DNA of 64,000 bases from an uncultured Lachnospiraceae bacterium (GCA_946405625.1 CAMJHQ010000008.1:1-64000); one strand, 5' to 3'. Counted from the first letter of the stretch, positions 8,905 to 18,757 are shown. Notes: a model not told the origin generated them from the sequence alone. Made by a program: numbers and translations.

Positions 8905-9429
8905 TTATAACAAACCGACTATCCTGTTTACCGTTCCTTCTATATCCATTCCCTCTTCCGAGACTACTATATCCGCGTATCTCTTATAGAGTTCTATTCT
9001 TTCCTCATACAGATCCTTCTTTGTCTGTCCCGGCTTCAGAACCACACCTCTCTGCTTAACATGATGAAGTCTCTGTTCGAGTGTCTCATAATCTATCTCA
9101 AGATAAACTATTCGGCTAATCTCCTTCAGATGCCTCATAGCTTTCTCTCCGTAAACAACACTTCCGCCTGTTGCAATTACGGTATTTTCAGCATTTACAT
9201 TACAGCATACTTCTTCTTCGATTCTGAGAAAGCCATCAAGTCCATCCTCTTCGATTATTTCCGGCAGCTTACGTCCTGCCTCTTTCTGTATGAGCAGATC
9301 CGTATCCACAAAATCCTTTCCGAGAATCTTGGCAAGTATTACACCCACCGTACTTTTTCCCGACGTCGGCATACCGATCAAAACTATATTTGATTTATTA
9401 ACATCCTGACTCAATTTATTGTCTCCCAT
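8905..9429 (-). CDS. aroK: Shikimate kinase
   Basis: 174 aa, normal size. It phosphorylates shikimate with ATP in the chorismate pathway. Visible residues: Walker A GMPTSGKST (about 19-27), DTDLLI (shikimate-binding Asp), FLRIEEE (Arg), the ATGGSVV glycine pair and a lid region QRGVVLKPG. The ATG overlaps the stop of the upstream HAD gene as TAATG, so translation is coupled. aroD and tyrA, from the same and the following pathway, are elsewhere in the window and not in this operon. Confidence 0.92.
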   Translation of the reverse strand: MGDNKLSQDVNKSNIVLIGMPTSGKSTVGVILAKILGKDFVDTDLLIQKEAGRKLPEIIEEDGLDGFLRIEEEVCCNVNAENTVIATGGSVVYGEKAMRHLKEISRIVYLEIDYETLEQRLHHVKQRGVVLKPGQTKKDLYEERIELYKRYADIVVSEEGMDIEGTVNRIVGLL

Positions 9430-10259
9430 TATACTATACTTAGCCCCTTACTCGAAATGATTGCCGCAAGCCCGTCGTGATCGTTATCCAGCTTTGTAAT
9501 AATATCAGCCGAAGCCTTTACCGAATCAGGTGCATTTAACATGGCTACACCAACACCTGCTGCCTCAATCATGGAAATGTCATTATCTCCGTCACCTGCC
9601 GCAATGCTGTTTTCAACCGGAATATCAAGATATTTGCAAAGTCTCTTAAGAGCCTCTCCCTTACCGGACTCCTTGGGAATCAGCTCCAGATAATACGGAT
9701 TTGAATACATGATATCAAGCTTTCCCTTGAATTTCTCCTCAGCCGCATAGCGGAACCTCTCCTGCTGCTCATGATCATGCAGCTCAATCGATATCACCTT
9801 ACAAGGGGGAATCTTCATGAAATCAAAAAGTTTATCACCCAGAAGCTTTACCGGAGTTTTAATGACTCTCCTGTAAAATTCCAGACATTCATGTTCCTCT
9901 CTCGCAAGAATATAATCATCACTGTATGTATGAACATATATACCATACTCGTCGGCAAGCTGATATATTTCTCTGACCGTATCAAAATCAATCCCTGTTC
10001 TGTAAACGGTTTCAGTTTTATCCACATCATATATCTGTCCGCCATTATAAGCAATCACAAAGCTTCCCGGTAGAGTAAGTCCGAGGCCGCAATAAACGGA
10101 GCGGGCACTGTTAATGTCCCGCCCCGTGCATATTGCAAAATGATTTCCTTCTCCGACAAATTCTCGGAGAGCCTTTGCTGTTGCCGGAGTAACTCTCTTA
10201 TCTGTGGTAAGAAGAGTTCCGTCTAAATCTGTGATAAAAAGATACTTATCACTGTTCAT
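9429..10259 (-). CDS. Cof-type HAD-IIB family phosphatase
   Basis: 276 aa. HAD motif I is FITDLDGTLL with both Asp residues, motif II is in AICTGRD, the Lys of motif III is in KESGKGEAL, and motif IV is AAGDGDNDISMIEAAG. The layout (large C2-type cap between motifs II and III) is that of Cof/YidA phosphatases acting on sugar phosphates or flavin-type phosphates. The start at 10259 is supported by GGAG; the longer frame (from 10295) would run into a GC-rich hairpin. Coupled to aroK by TAATG. Confidence 0.88.
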   Translation of the reverse strand: MNSDKYLFITDLDGTLLTTDKRVTPATAKALREFVGEGNHFAICTGRDINSARSVYCGLGLTLPGSFVIAYNGGQIYDVDKTETVYRTGIDFDTVREIYQLADEYGIYVHTYSDDYILAREEHECLEFYRRVIKTPVKLLGDKLFDFMKIPPCKVISIELHDHEQQERFRYAAEEKFKGKLDIMYSNPYYLELIPKESGKGEALKRLCKYLDIPVENSIAAGDGDNDISMIEAAGVGVAMLNAPDSVKASADIITKLDNDHDGLAAIISSKGLSIV

Positions 10260-10273
10260 TATTGCTCCATTCC

Positions 10274-10293
10274 GCCGCCGGATCACCGGCGGC
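10274..10293. repeat. GC-rich perfect hairpin
   Basis: GCCGCCGG / CCGGCGGC with loop ATCA, ending 14 nt before the HAD gene start. Its GC content stands out from the AT-rich surroundings. It may end the transcript from the upstream lipoprotein gene or structure the HAD 5' end; no U-run follows. Confidence 0.55.
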
Positions 10294-10310
10294 ACATATG
10301 TTAAGCGGAC

Positions 10311-10344
10311 ATTCGTATTCCGCTTCGCTGCATACTCATGAATG
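10311..10344. repeat. Dispersed 33-bp repeat, copy 1
   Basis: ATTCGTATTCCGCTTCGC followed by TGCATACTCATGAATGAA. Near-identical copies lie at about 26895-26930, 48321-48353 and 48453-48485. CATTC/GAATG and GTAT/ATAC can pair around the GCTTCGC centre, so it behaves like a short REP-like hairpin element. Confidence 0.6.
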
Positions 10345-10371
10345 AATGCTGTTTCACATCACTCGTTCATG

Positions 10372-11916
10372 TTACTGAATATAATATACAAAGGATTCCG
10401 CCTCTGAAAGCAGATCTGTACTTGAAGTTGAAACAGAAAAACGTAGTACACTTCCGTCTGCAACTGCATATCCGCGGAAATCTCCACCGTCGGTCGATGA
10501 TACTCCGTTATATATTACGAATCCACCATCTTCATCTCCGTAAGCAAAAGCTGTTGCACTGGTTCCTCCAAAATTGAAATACAGATAAAAACCGCCTTTC
10601 TGAGGATCTGTCGGATTTACCATAACTGAATTTCCGTCTCCGTCATCCCAGTAACCGAGGAATACCGCATCTTCGTCTCCGAATATATCCGGATCTCTTT
10701 CATCTCTCTCATCCCAGCCTAAACCATCATCAGATAATCCGCCCGGATAGTTGTTTTCATCAGGATTAGTCGGTTCGGTCTGTGATGAAGGTTCGATAAA
10801 ATCTTCTTCGGTCGGACAGAAATAATATCCGTTTATATGATATTTAATATAATCCAACCTAACAATATCACCGTTTTCATTTGTTTTCACTCTGACAAAC
10901 GATGGACTGAATTCACCGGAATGTATAAGATTCTCTCCGTCTACAAGCCAATATTCAACCGCACTGAGCGGATAATCCTTGTTTTCGTAATTGTAGCATA
11001 AAGCCCTTTCTTCATCACCCTCATATGTTGTCCATGTCTGAAATGTATCAACATGCTGTAGAATAACCGCTCCTCCCATATCAAACCACATTATAGCATA
11101 AAATGTATCATTTCTCTTTTTCAGCTGATCATTAATATTATTGATTCTTTCCATCTTTGGCTCAACATAATCATCATCTTCCGAATATCTTCCGAAAACC
11201 CAGAATCCCTGAGTAGCATTATTATCACCCATTCCCTGATCTGCGAATAAAGAGTTTCCGTTTCCGATAGGCCTGAGCATGAGCATATCTTCATTTCGAA
11301 CATTTGCTATAACTATCTGGAACTGGTCTGTCATTCCGACAAGAGATTGTCCGGACGATATAAACGAATCAGACTCATCTGTTCCCGTAAGATTCAAGAG
11401 GTTGTTTGTTTCAGGAAATGCACCGAACAGATCATCCAGAGTAAATGAAAATTCTCCATATTGATTATCGCTGCCTCTGCTAAAAGTCATCTTTTGCTTA
11501 TTTGAATCAAATGAAAGTATATCAGGTTTCTTCTCCGGATCCATTATAGGAAATCCATGAGGAATAAGCACCCATGATCCGTCCAGATAATACTTCATCA
11601 TATCCGATGATATTGTAAATTCGTCATCTGACCGCGGTTCATCAGCAGGTTTTGGGAACGCATCAGCCTGTTCACCACCCTTTTTATTCCAGATTGGAGA
11701 CTTTCCTACTTTTGACGATATGGTTGTTTCGGTAGCTGCTTCGGTTGAAGCTTCCGTCGTCGTTTCGGTAACTGCTTCGGTAGTTGTTTCTGTAACCGCC
11801 TCGGTAGTTGCTTCAGTCTTCGTTCCGGTTGTTGTTGTATTGCCGTTGTTATTTCCGCATCCTGCAAGGAGCGCTGTAATAAGGGTGATTGATATAAATA
11901 CTCTTATTCTTCTCAT
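10372..11916 (-). CDS. Secreted lipoprotein with Thr/Glu-rich linker, paralogue A
   Basis: 514 aa. Signal peptide MRRIRVFISITLITALLAGC with lipobox LLAGC, so it is lipid-anchored on the outer face of the membrane. A linker of repeated AVTETTTEA units (residues 36-65) follows. The body shares the same order of motifs with the next gene: KSPIWN, DMMKYYLDGSW, FSFTLDDLF, GMTDQFQIV, GNGNSLF, GFWVF, YPGGLDDDG-like and VFLGYW. I do not recognise the domain. AGAGGAT precedes the ATG. The two genes are adjacent and probably arose by duplication. Confidence 0.75.
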   Translation of the reverse strand: MRRIRVFISITLITALLAGCGNNNGNTTTTGTKTEATTEAVTETTTEAVTETTTEASTEAATETTISSKVGKSPIWNKKGGEQADAFPKPADEPRSDDEFTISSDMMKYYLDGSWVLIPHGFPIMDPEKKPDILSFDSNKQKMTFSRGSDNQYGEFSFTLDDLFGAFPETNNLLNLTGTDESDSFISSGQSLVGMTDQFQIVIANVRNEDMLMLRPIGNGNSLFADQGMGDNNATQGFWVFGRYSEDDDYVEPKMERINNINDQLKKRNDTFYAIMWFDMGGAVILQHVDTFQTWTTYEGDEERALCYNYENKDYPLSAVEYWLVDGENLIHSGEFSPSFVRVKTNENGDIVRLDYIKYHINGYYFCPTEEDFIEPSSQTEPTNPDENNYPGGLSDDGLGWDERDERDPDIFGDEDAVFLGYWDDGDGNSVMVNPTDPQKGGFYLYFNFGGTSATAFAYGDEDGGFVIYNGVSSTDGGDFRGYAVADGSVLRFSVSTSSTDLLSEAESFVYYIQ

Positions 11917-11970
11917 AATATGATCCTCTGTTTTAATTTTATAAAACTATCATCCTGAACTATCTGAATT

Positions 11971-13539
11971 TTACTGACTCAGAACATAATGAAATGTACT
12001 GAATTCCGGCAAAAGCTCTGTATCTGACCAGGAAATAAATACATCCAGTGATAATCCATCCTCTGAAGTTATATATGCCTCAAAGGTTCCGTCTCCGGAC
12101 ATAGACTTTCCATTATATAAATGCATTGCATTGTCTTCATCTGTATATGCAACACCTGATGCTCCGCCTTTTCCGTAGAAGGTAAAATACAGATAATACC
12201 CTCCGACCTGTGGATCTGTCTCAGTGATGGTCACTCCGGTTCCTGCCTCATCTGGATTGGACCAGTATCCCAGATACAGTTCGTCTGTTTCTCCGAATAT
12301 TTCTTCAGGTCTTCCATCAGGTCCGTCACCGTCCATAATATCCGGTCCCTTTCCGTCATCATCCAGTCCTCCCGGATACTGTCCCTGATTATCCGGATCG
12401 ATATCCTCCTCAAAAGGAAGCTGATAATAATATCCGAAAATATCATAAGCACATTCTTCTATAAGTGTCACATCTCCCTTTGCATCAGTAGTAACTCTTA
12501 CAAGACCCGGAGCAAAACGTCCTGAATTATCCATTCCGCCTACAACCCTATATGATATCGCACTCATCGGATATTCGGTATTCTTATAAGCCGTACATAC
12601 ACATGCCTCATCCTCTCCGTACACATTAAGCTGTACTCCTGTGACACTCATATGTTCAAGGTGAACCTCACCACCCATGTCTAAAGTACGGAAGGCATAG
12701 AAAGTGCTGTTTTTTATCTTCAGCCCTTCTTCCACGTCATCAATACGGCCGCCTAATCTCATTTCAGGATTTTTATTTATATCTCCCTCATCAACTCTAT
12801 TGAATACCCAGAATCCGCAGCTTGTATTATAATCTCCCAAGCCCTCTGCTCCAAAAAGTGAATCTCCGTTTCCGATATGTCTTAAATACAGCGTATCCCG
12901 GCCTTTCACACTCGCCAGAACTATCTGAAAATGATCTGTCATTCCGATCAGCTGATCCTGGATAGGACTAAACGATTCTGAAACTCCCGTTCCGTTAATC
13001 TCAAGAAGATCACTTGTTTCTTCCAATTCCTGAAAAAGATCATCAAGGCTGAACGAAAACTCAGCATATTGGCCATCGCTGCCTCTTGTATAGATCATCG
13101 TATTATTCACATTATCAAATTTAAGTATATTGGGTTCCGCTTCCAGATCTATTATTGCCTGTCCCTTAGGAAGCATCCTCCAGGAACCACCCAGGTAATA
13201 CTTCATCATATCCTTTGATGTATGCAGATAATAATCTGACTGACTGTTTTCTGTCGGTTTCGGAGATGCATCCGCACTCCCCGTATCTTTACCCCTGTTC
13301 CATATTGGAGATTTTCCGGTCTTAATGTCACCTGCCTTCTCCGTCGTTGATTCTGTAGGAGCCTCTGTTACTACTTCCGTCGTTGTTTCGGTTGTTGCTT
13401 GCGTTGTTGTTTCCGTCACAGTTTCCGTCACAGTTTCCGTCGTGATCGGTTTCGTTGTTGTATCTCCTCCACTATTTCCGCATCCGGCAAGCAGTGCACA
13501 CGTCATTATGACAGATATAAATGTTTTTATTCTTCTCAT
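11971..13539 (-). CDS. Secreted lipoprotein with Thr/Glu-rich linker, paralogue B
   Basis: 522 aa from the ATG at 13539, which has GGGGGA seven nt upstream and starts a proper signal peptide, MRRIKTFISVIMTCALLAGC; the open frame extends 21 codons further without a ribosome site. Thr/Glu linker of TVTETTTQATTETTTE type, then a body parallel to paralogue A: KSPIWN, DMMKYYLGGSW, FSFSLDDLF, GMTDHFQIVLA, GNGDSLF, GFWVFNR, YPGGLDDDGKGPD and LYLGYW. The function is unknown. Both paralogues are divergent from the histidine kinase gene, across a 217-bp gap. Confidence 0.75.
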   Translation of the reverse strand: MRRIKTFISVIMTCALLAGCGNSGGDTTTKPITTETVTETVTETTTQATTETTTEVVTEAPTESTTEKAGDIKTGKSPIWNRGKDTGSADASPKPTENSQSDYYLHTSKDMMKYYLGGSWRMLPKGQAIIDLEAEPNILKFDNVNNTMIYTRGSDGQYAEFSFSLDDLFQELEETSDLLEINGTGVSESFSPIQDQLIGMTDHFQIVLASVKGRDTLYLRHIGNGDSLFGAEGLGDYNTSCGFWVFNRVDEGDINKNPEMRLGGRIDDVEEGLKIKNSTFYAFRTLDMGGEVHLEHMSVTGVQLNVYGEDEACVCTAYKNTEYPMSAISYRVVGGMDNSGRFAPGLVRVTTDAKGDVTLIEECAYDIFGYYYQLPFEEDIDPDNQGQYPGGLDDDGKGPDIMDGDGPDGRPEEIFGETDELYLGYWSNPDEAGTGVTITETDPQVGGYYLYFTFYGKGGASGVAYTDEDNAMHLYNGKSMSGDGTFEAYITSEDGLSLDVFISWSDTELLPEFSTFHYVLSQ

Positions 13540-13721
13540 AATCAAATCCCCCGAAATATACATTTCTCTAAAATCACTATTCTTTAAAACCACTATCAAC
13601 ACTGTCAGGCATAATTATATCTTTAATAAATGTCTCGCACATCATCTCATTTAGTGAATAATAATATTGCCAAATGACCCTTTTTACATTTTTTACTGTC
13701 TGTTTTTCTGCAAATGTATCA

Positions 13722-13750
13722 TTGATAAAACACATCCAAAGTCTTAATAT
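13722..13750 (+). promoter_or_regulatory. Promoter giving a leaderless kinase mRNA
   Basis: TTGATA (13722-13727), 17 bp, TAATAT (13745-13750). The kinase ATG begins at 13757, seven nt after the -10 box, where transcription should start. No ribosome site precedes this ATG. Confidence 0.6.
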
Positions 13751-13756
13751 ATAAGC

Positions 13757-14896
13757 ATGGGTAGAATAATTGATAAAATCTCAATAATCCTTCTGACAGT
13801 ATTCGTCATGGGTCAGCTGTTTCACGGACATTTTCTCATCATTATGGTCTATGCCTCTATTGCAGCTGCCGCGGTCAACTATTATCTTCTGACACGTGAC
13901 CGTTCGGATTTTTCCATGAAGCCCAATGATATAAAAGAACATATATCCTTCATTTTTACAATAGCCGGCTCTTTCGTTACGATACTTTTTCCTCAAACCT
14001 CGATCAGTATTCCCAATCTTCTGTATGACATTACGCGAAGCAGGAATTATATAGCTCTGATTCTGTGTGTGATCGGTATGATACTCGGTTTTTCCTATAT
14101 ACCGCTCCCACTTTATCTTCTTACGCTGCTCATATCTCTGATTTCTGTATATCTCAGTATCAGAAGTGAATCAGCATCGATCATGTCAAAGAATTTCCAT
14201 AGACTGCGAGATGACTCCAGTGAGAAGAACGAGAAACTCATCAGCCAGAACCTGAGCCTCGAAAAAGCCAAGGACAATGAAATATATACCGCACAGCTTT
14301 CGGAGAGAAATCGTATAGCCCGTGAAATTCATGACAACGTCGGCCATATGCTTTCCCGTGCTCTTCTTCAGACCGGCGCAATGCTTGCAATACACAAGGA
14401 AGAGCCTGTGCATACCGAACTCGCCGATCTCAGGTCCACTCTGGATACAGCAATGAATAACATCCGAAGCAGCGTCCATGACCTGCATGATGAGTCTATC
14501 GACTTAAGCGGCGGTATCAATCAGATGACCGAACTTCTCCGCGAAAGCGGCCGTTTCAAAGTAAATGTGGAAATTGATGCAGAAAACAATATGCCTCGAG
14601 ACGTAAAATATGCCATCCTCGGAATCGCCAAGGAGTGTATAACAAACATTTATAAACACAGTTCAAACTCGGAAGTTGATATCAAAATAATAGAACATCC
14701 ATCGATGTATCAAGTTGTAATTCACGATTACGATATAAACAGCAGCTCTTCCACAAAGGCTAAGAGCGACACTGATTTTCTGTCAAACGGAATCGGACTT
14801 GCAAATATACGTTCGAGGGTCGAATCCCTCAACGGAAAGCTCAGTATATATACCGATGACGGTTTCAAAGTTTTTGTAACGATTCCGATCAAATGA
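13757..14896 (+). CDS. NarL-system sensor histidine kinase (HisKA_3)
   Basis: 379 aa. About four to five membrane helices lie in residues 7-135, with no large extracellular sensor domain, like LiaS- or DesK-type kinases that sense the membrane or envelope. A short coiled coil leads to the HisKA_3 box RIAREIHDNVGHMLSRALLQ, with phospho-acceptor His at about 192. The ATPase domain has NIYKHSSNS (N box) and GIGLANIRSRVESLNG (G box). No Shine-Dalgarno sequence is visible; a promoter ends 7 nt before the ATG, so it is probably leaderless. The partner regulator starts 146 bp downstream. Confidence 0.9.
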   Translation: MGRIIDKISIILLTVFVMGQLFHGHFLIIMVYASIAAAAVNYYLLTRDRSDFSMKPNDIKEHISFIFTIAGSFVTILFPQTSISIPNLLYDITRSRNYIALILCVIGMILGFSYIPLPLYLLTLLISLISVYLSIRSESASIMSKNFHRLRDDSSEKNEKLISQNLSLEKAKDNEIYTAQLSERNRIAREIHDNVGHMLSRALLQTGAMLAIHKEEPVHTELADLRSTLDTAMNNIRSSVHDLHDESIDLSGGINQMTELLRESGRFKVNVEIDAENNMPRDVKYAILGIAKECITNIYKHSSNSEVDIKIIEHPSMYQVVIHDYDINSSSSTKAKSDTDFLSNGIGLANIRSRVESLNGKLSIYTDDGFKVFVTIPIK

Positions 14897-15041
14897 TTTT
14901 TTCTAAATGACCGGTTTAATCCTGAAGTCTCGGTGAAAAACATATATGATTCATCACTGACTTTGACTTAATACCATACATAGTCTCGGTGGCAAACAGA
15001 CATAATTTTCCGGCTGCTCCGGTAAAGAAGAGAGGTACTTC

Positions 15042-15680
15042 ATGAAGATAATAGTAGTTGATGACGACAGGCTCGTCGCAGTTTCACTTAAAACCATAAT
15101 AGAAGCTGAAGAAGGTATGGAGGTTCTGGCTGTTGCCGGAAGTGGCGAAGAAGCTGTTAAACTGTACAGAGAGCTCCGCCCGGATATTCTTCTCACAGAT
15201 ATACGTATGGATGGAATGACCGGTCTCGCCGCAGGCGAGGCAATCCTTTCAGAATTCCCGGATGCGAAGATTCTCTACCTTACAACCTTCAACGATGACG
15301 AGTACATCATTAAGGCCCTTTCTATGGGTGCAAAGGGTTATATTATCAAACAGGACTTTGACTCGATCGTCCCGTCTCTGAAAGCCGTATACGGCGGTCA
15401 GACAGTCTTCGGAAGTGAAGTGACAGAGAAGCTCCTCTCTCGCACAGAGCAGGGCTCATCGACCAATTCGGATGGTCAATTTGATTACGCACGCTTCGGC
15501 CTCACCGACCAGGAATTTGAAATTGTAAAATGTGTGGCTGACGGTCTCTCAAACAAAGAAATCGCGGACAAGCTCTTCCTTTCGGAAGGAACCGTCCGCA
15601 ATTATATAAGTACTGTTCTCAGCAAGCTTGATCTCCGTGACCGGACCAATCTCGCTATATTCTACTACAAGAATCTGTAA
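15042..15680 (+). CDS. NarL/LuxR-family response regulator
   Basis: 212 aa. Receiver domain: acidic pocket VVDDDR, phospho-acceptor Asp53 in LLTDIRMDG, Thr in YLTTF and Lys in GYIIKQ. The C-terminal HTH is of LuxR type (LTDQEFEIVKCVADGLSNKEIADKL, then SEGTVRNYISTVLSKL). AGAGG precedes the ATG. With the kinase it forms a two-component system. The ABC exporter genes point toward it from the other strand and have a TGTCAT/ATGACA palindrome upstream (20124-20139), a form typical of sites for this regulator class, so the exporter is the likely target (inference). Confidence 0.92.
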   Translation: MKIIVVDDDRLVAVSLKTIIEAEEGMEVLAVAGSGEEAVKLYRELRPDILLTDIRMDGMTGLAAGEAILSEFPDAKILYLTTFNDDEYIIKALSMGAKGYIIKQDFDSIVPSLKAVYGGQTVFGSEVTEKLLSRTEQGSSTNSDGQFDYARFGLTDQEFEIVKCVADGLSNKEIADKLFLSEGTVRNYISTVLSKLDLRDRTNLAIFYYKNL

Positions 15681-15716
15681 ACCAATTTTATTAAGTTATC
15701 TTGCCGCTATTTTGTT

Positions 15717-16904
15717 TTACCCTCTTGCTCTTTCCTTGAAGAAACTTGTAAATGCAAGTCCGATAGCAAGACAGGTAAATCCGAATACCAGCTGAAGTCC
15801 ATAGCATTCGATAACATCCGTTAATCCAGCACCTTCATTCCAGATACGCTTTGTTGCCTGTGAATACCAATAGTTTGGAATGAACTGTCCTATCTTTGCA
15901 ACCTTGTCGCCCATAATATCACTCTCAACAAAAGTTCCTCCGAGGAAGCTGAACGTGAGTCCTATAATATTCGTCAAAAAGGCTGATGTGTTCGGTGCTC
16001 CCCTTTTGTTGATTCCCAGAGGAAGACTTGAAACCATCGAAAGCAGCATGGTTATCGATATTGCATATACAACTACATTCAGTACCGCAAGCCACCACGT
16101 TTTTGTGAAAAGATATTTGGTTCCGTCAGCACTGGTTGCAATTGCAATGAGCAAAACAACTATGATAAGTGCGACAGTTGCAGCTCCTGCAACCAGGAAC
16201 ACATTTCTCTTGGCGAGGCTTGTTGCGGAGATAGCTGTTCTGTCTCTCTTCTCTTTTTCGTTGAAGCTGATAATAACAGGCAGCAGCTGCGAGAAGATGA
16301 TTGAAAGAATTCCGAAAGGAAGGAATAGAAATGCATTATATGATCTGATTGCCGGCTGAACATCTCGTTCCTTCATAGTTACATACTGTGAACTGTCAAG
16401 AGATGTCTCGGTTCTTTCTACAGCCTCTTCAATACTGAAGCCGGAACTCATATATCCTCTCATACCATTAAGGAAATCATTTATCTGCATATTGATAAAT
16501 ATTCCTCTCGGAAGAGATTCGTCATAGATACATTTGAGAAGAGTTGTAACGTCAACTTCATCCTTATTTTCCACCAGCCTATTGAAACTGTCTCCGAATC
16601 CCTCCGGAATCTCTATATATTCCGCTATTCGCCAGTAATACATAAGGTCCTTCACCTGATCCTCAGTATACTTCTCTTTCTTTATGTTATGAGCATTATC
16701 CAGATATGAATAGAGTGCTTTCGAAACCTCAGAATTATCATTATCTATAACGATTATCGGATATTTATCCATTGTTATCTGCTTAGGTTCGGAACTCTTG
16801 GAAAATGCAAGTGCCACAAGCATTACAAGTGTTATTGATACATACATTATGAGGCTCAGCTTATAATGTCTGAGTACTTTGAAAAATGACTTATAGACTT
16901 GCAT
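15717..16904 (-). CDS. ABC-2 type exporter permease
   Basis: 395 aa. One N-terminal membrane helix (about 15-33), a large extracytoplasmic region of about 150 residues (PIIVIDNDNSEVSKALYSYL), then five C-terminal helices from about residue 195. This is the ABC2_membrane_3 layout found in exporters of lipids, peptides or antibiotics. It overlaps the second permease gene by 14 nt, so the two are coupled. It ends 36 bp from the response regulator, which is convergent. The substrate is not evident. Confidence 0.87.
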   Translation of the reverse strand: MQVYKSFFKVLRHYKLSLIMYVSITLVMLVALAFSKSSEPKQITMDKYPIIVIDNDNSEVSKALYSYLDNAHNIKKEKYTEDQVKDLMYYWRIAEYIEIPEGFGDSFNRLVENKDEVDVTTLLKCIYDESLPRGIFINMQINDFLNGMRGYMSSGFSIEEAVERTETSLDSSQYVTMKERDVQPAIRSYNAFLFLPFGILSIIFSQLLPVIISFNEKEKRDRTAISATSLAKRNVFLVAGAATVALIIVVLLIAIATSADGTKYLFTKTWWLAVLNVVVYAISITMLLSMVSSLPLGINKRGAPNTSAFLTNIIGLTFSFLGGTFVESDIMGDKVAKIGQFIPNYWYSQATKRIWNEGAGLTDVIECYGLQLVFGFTCLAIGLAFTSFFKERARG

Positions 16905-18303
16905 ATTGCTTCCTCCTCGATAACGCTATTCCCACTGTCAAACAAACTGCTGTCATTATTCCTACAACGCCCATTGTTCTGTAATATCTCTCTCCGACAC
17001 CATAAAGATTTAGGGAAAGAAATGTATCCGTTAATACTGCAGACGGATTAATTCTGTTGAAAAGAGGGAATTTCTCTTCAATTATTGCCTTCATATCAGG
17101 ATACATAAGACCCGACATGAATCCGCCGCCTACTACGATTATCAGAAGTATGGTTTCTTTTATTTCTTCTTTTGCTGTTCCCAGATGTCCTATCATATAT
17201 CCTATCGATACGCCGAGCAGCGATGATGCTGCCGTTGTAAGATATATCATTCCCACATTTCCACCGAATCTGATATGAAGTATCTGCATATAGTAAGTCA
17301 GTGCGAGCATCAGGATACTGATCTGTGTGATCGTGACTGCAACGAACTGAGCCAACTCAAATACAACCTTATTAACCGGCGATATATCAATCCTGATTCC
17401 TTCATTTGACTGATTTGCCTGATTATGAACAACCGCACTCATAGAAGCATTTGCTCCCATCAGACATATCATCGCTATAAGATTATAGAAATATGCTACA
17501 AAAGGATCCTTGTTTTCTCCCGCAATACCCGATGACTCCACAAAGTCCGCAGAACTTAGCTTCTCATCAAGAATGCTGTCCATGCTGTCATACTCCGCTG
17601 ACATTTCATCATCATTCATTACAGCAATTACCATATCCATCTGTCTTCTGTAAGTGCTGATAATACTTGTAAGAATGCTTTCGCTCGTTCCGTTATCATA
17701 TATCAGCAGAGAAATATCATTAAGTCCGGAAACTGTTATGATTCCGCTTATGTCACCGTTCTCAAGCATCTGTTCAGCTTCTGCTCTTGAACCAACCGTA
17801 ACTCTTTCAATCATCGGTTTTCCGCCATCATACTTGAGGTCTTCCAAAACTTCAACAAACGGCATATCCTTCTCTGAAATGCTGCGAACTTCATCACTCA
17901 CATATTTTTCAGGAAAAATATCAAAACTTACCTTTCTCAGATCATCAAAGGATTCTACCGAATTAAGCGTTTCTTCGAACTCCTCACTTATGGGATTTTC
18001 CATCTCCGGAGCCTTTCCCGTCGCTTCGGCCACCGCTACAGCTTCCTGATAAGCTGCGATGTCATCCTCAAGTGAACTTTCTCCGAGTCCCGAAAAAGCC
18101 TGCATGACCTTATATTCCTCTATTGCAGCATCATCGACTATTATCGCCACCGGAATAGTCGATGTCTGCTCACTGTCATATATTGTTCTGAATGCAAATG
18201 CGAAAAGCGTTCCCAGCGCAATCGGGAAGAATAACGTCCAGAACATATACTGTTTACTTCTCAGCCCCGCTTTTAACTGCGTTAATATAACTCGTCCAAA
18301 CAT
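16891..18303 (-). CDS. ABC-2 type exporter permease
   Basis: 470 aa. Same layout as its partner: one N-terminal helix (about 19-40), a long extracytoplasmic part (to about 285) and a C-terminal bundle of five to six helices. In the long part is IIVDDAAIEEYKVMQAF, similar to the start of the partner's outer domain, so the two permeases probably form a heterodimer. AGAGGAT precedes the ATG. The ATPase gene lies upstream, across a 435-bp spacer made almost wholly of tandem repeats. Confidence 0.87.
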   Translation of the reverse strand: MFGRVILTQLKAGLRSKQYMFWTLFFPIALGTLFAFAFRTIYDSEQTSTIPVAIIVDDAAIEEYKVMQAFSGLGESSLEDDIAAYQEAVAVAEATGKAPEMENPISEEFEETLNSVESFDDLRKVSFDIFPEKYVSDEVRSISEKDMPFVEVLEDLKYDGGKPMIERVTVGSRAEAEQMLENGDISGIITVSGLNDISLLIYDNGTSESILTSIISTYRRQMDMVIAVMNDDEMSAEYDSMDSILDEKLSSADFVESSGIAGENKDPFVAYFYNLIAMICLMGANASMSAVVHNQANQSNEGIRIDISPVNKVVFELAQFVAVTITQISILMLALTYYMQILHIRFGGNVGMIYLTTAASSLLGVSIGYMIGHLGTAKEEIKETILLIIVVGGGFMSGLMYPDMKAIIEEKFPLFNRINPSAVLTDTFLSLNLYGVGERYYRTMGVVGIMTAVCLTVGIALSRRKQYASL

Positions 18304-18347
18304 ATCATTATCCTCTGTTTATTCACTGTCTCGAAGTTGCTAACTTC

Positions 18348-18542
18348 CACACTGTTGTTGTTTATTCACACTGTTGTTGTTTATTCACACTGTTGTAGTA
18401 TTTTCACACTGTTGTAGTATTTTCACACTGTAGTTATTTTTTCACACTGTAGTTATTTTTTTTACACTGTAGTTATTTTTTTTCACACTATTGTAGTATT
18501 TTCACTCTCTAGTAGTATTTCCTCACCATAGTATTATCTCCA
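18348..18542. repeat. 19-bp tandem repeat array
   Basis: About ten units beginning CACACTGTTGTAGTATTTT or close variants (starts at 18348, 18367, 18386, 18405, 18424, 18443, then slightly irregular to 18523). It fills the first half of the spacer between the exporter permease and the ATPase gene. No coding potential is evident. Confidence 0.85.
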
Positions 18543-18585
18543 CGCTGTAGTAGAGATTTTTACCCATTACCGGATTTAGATATAT

Positions 18586-18757
18586 ACTTGCTGCATCCGA
18601 GTTGCCTCACTCGCTGTCTCGAATCTTCCTAAATTCCAGCTCTGGTTATCTACTTGCTGCATACGAGTTGCCTCACTCGCTGTCTCGAATCTTCCTAAAT
18701 TCCAGCTCTGGTTATCTACTTGCTGCATACGAGTTGCCTCACTCGCTGTCTCGAAGT
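18586..18757. repeat. 66-bp tandem repeat reaching into the ATPase 3' end
   Basis: Units begin ACTTGCTGCAT at 18586, 18652 and 18718; period exactly 66 bp. The third, partial unit (GCCTCACTCGCTGTCTCGAA) contains the last codons and stop of the ATPase gene, so the array looks like tandem copies of the gene end and its downstream DNA. Confidence 0.85.
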
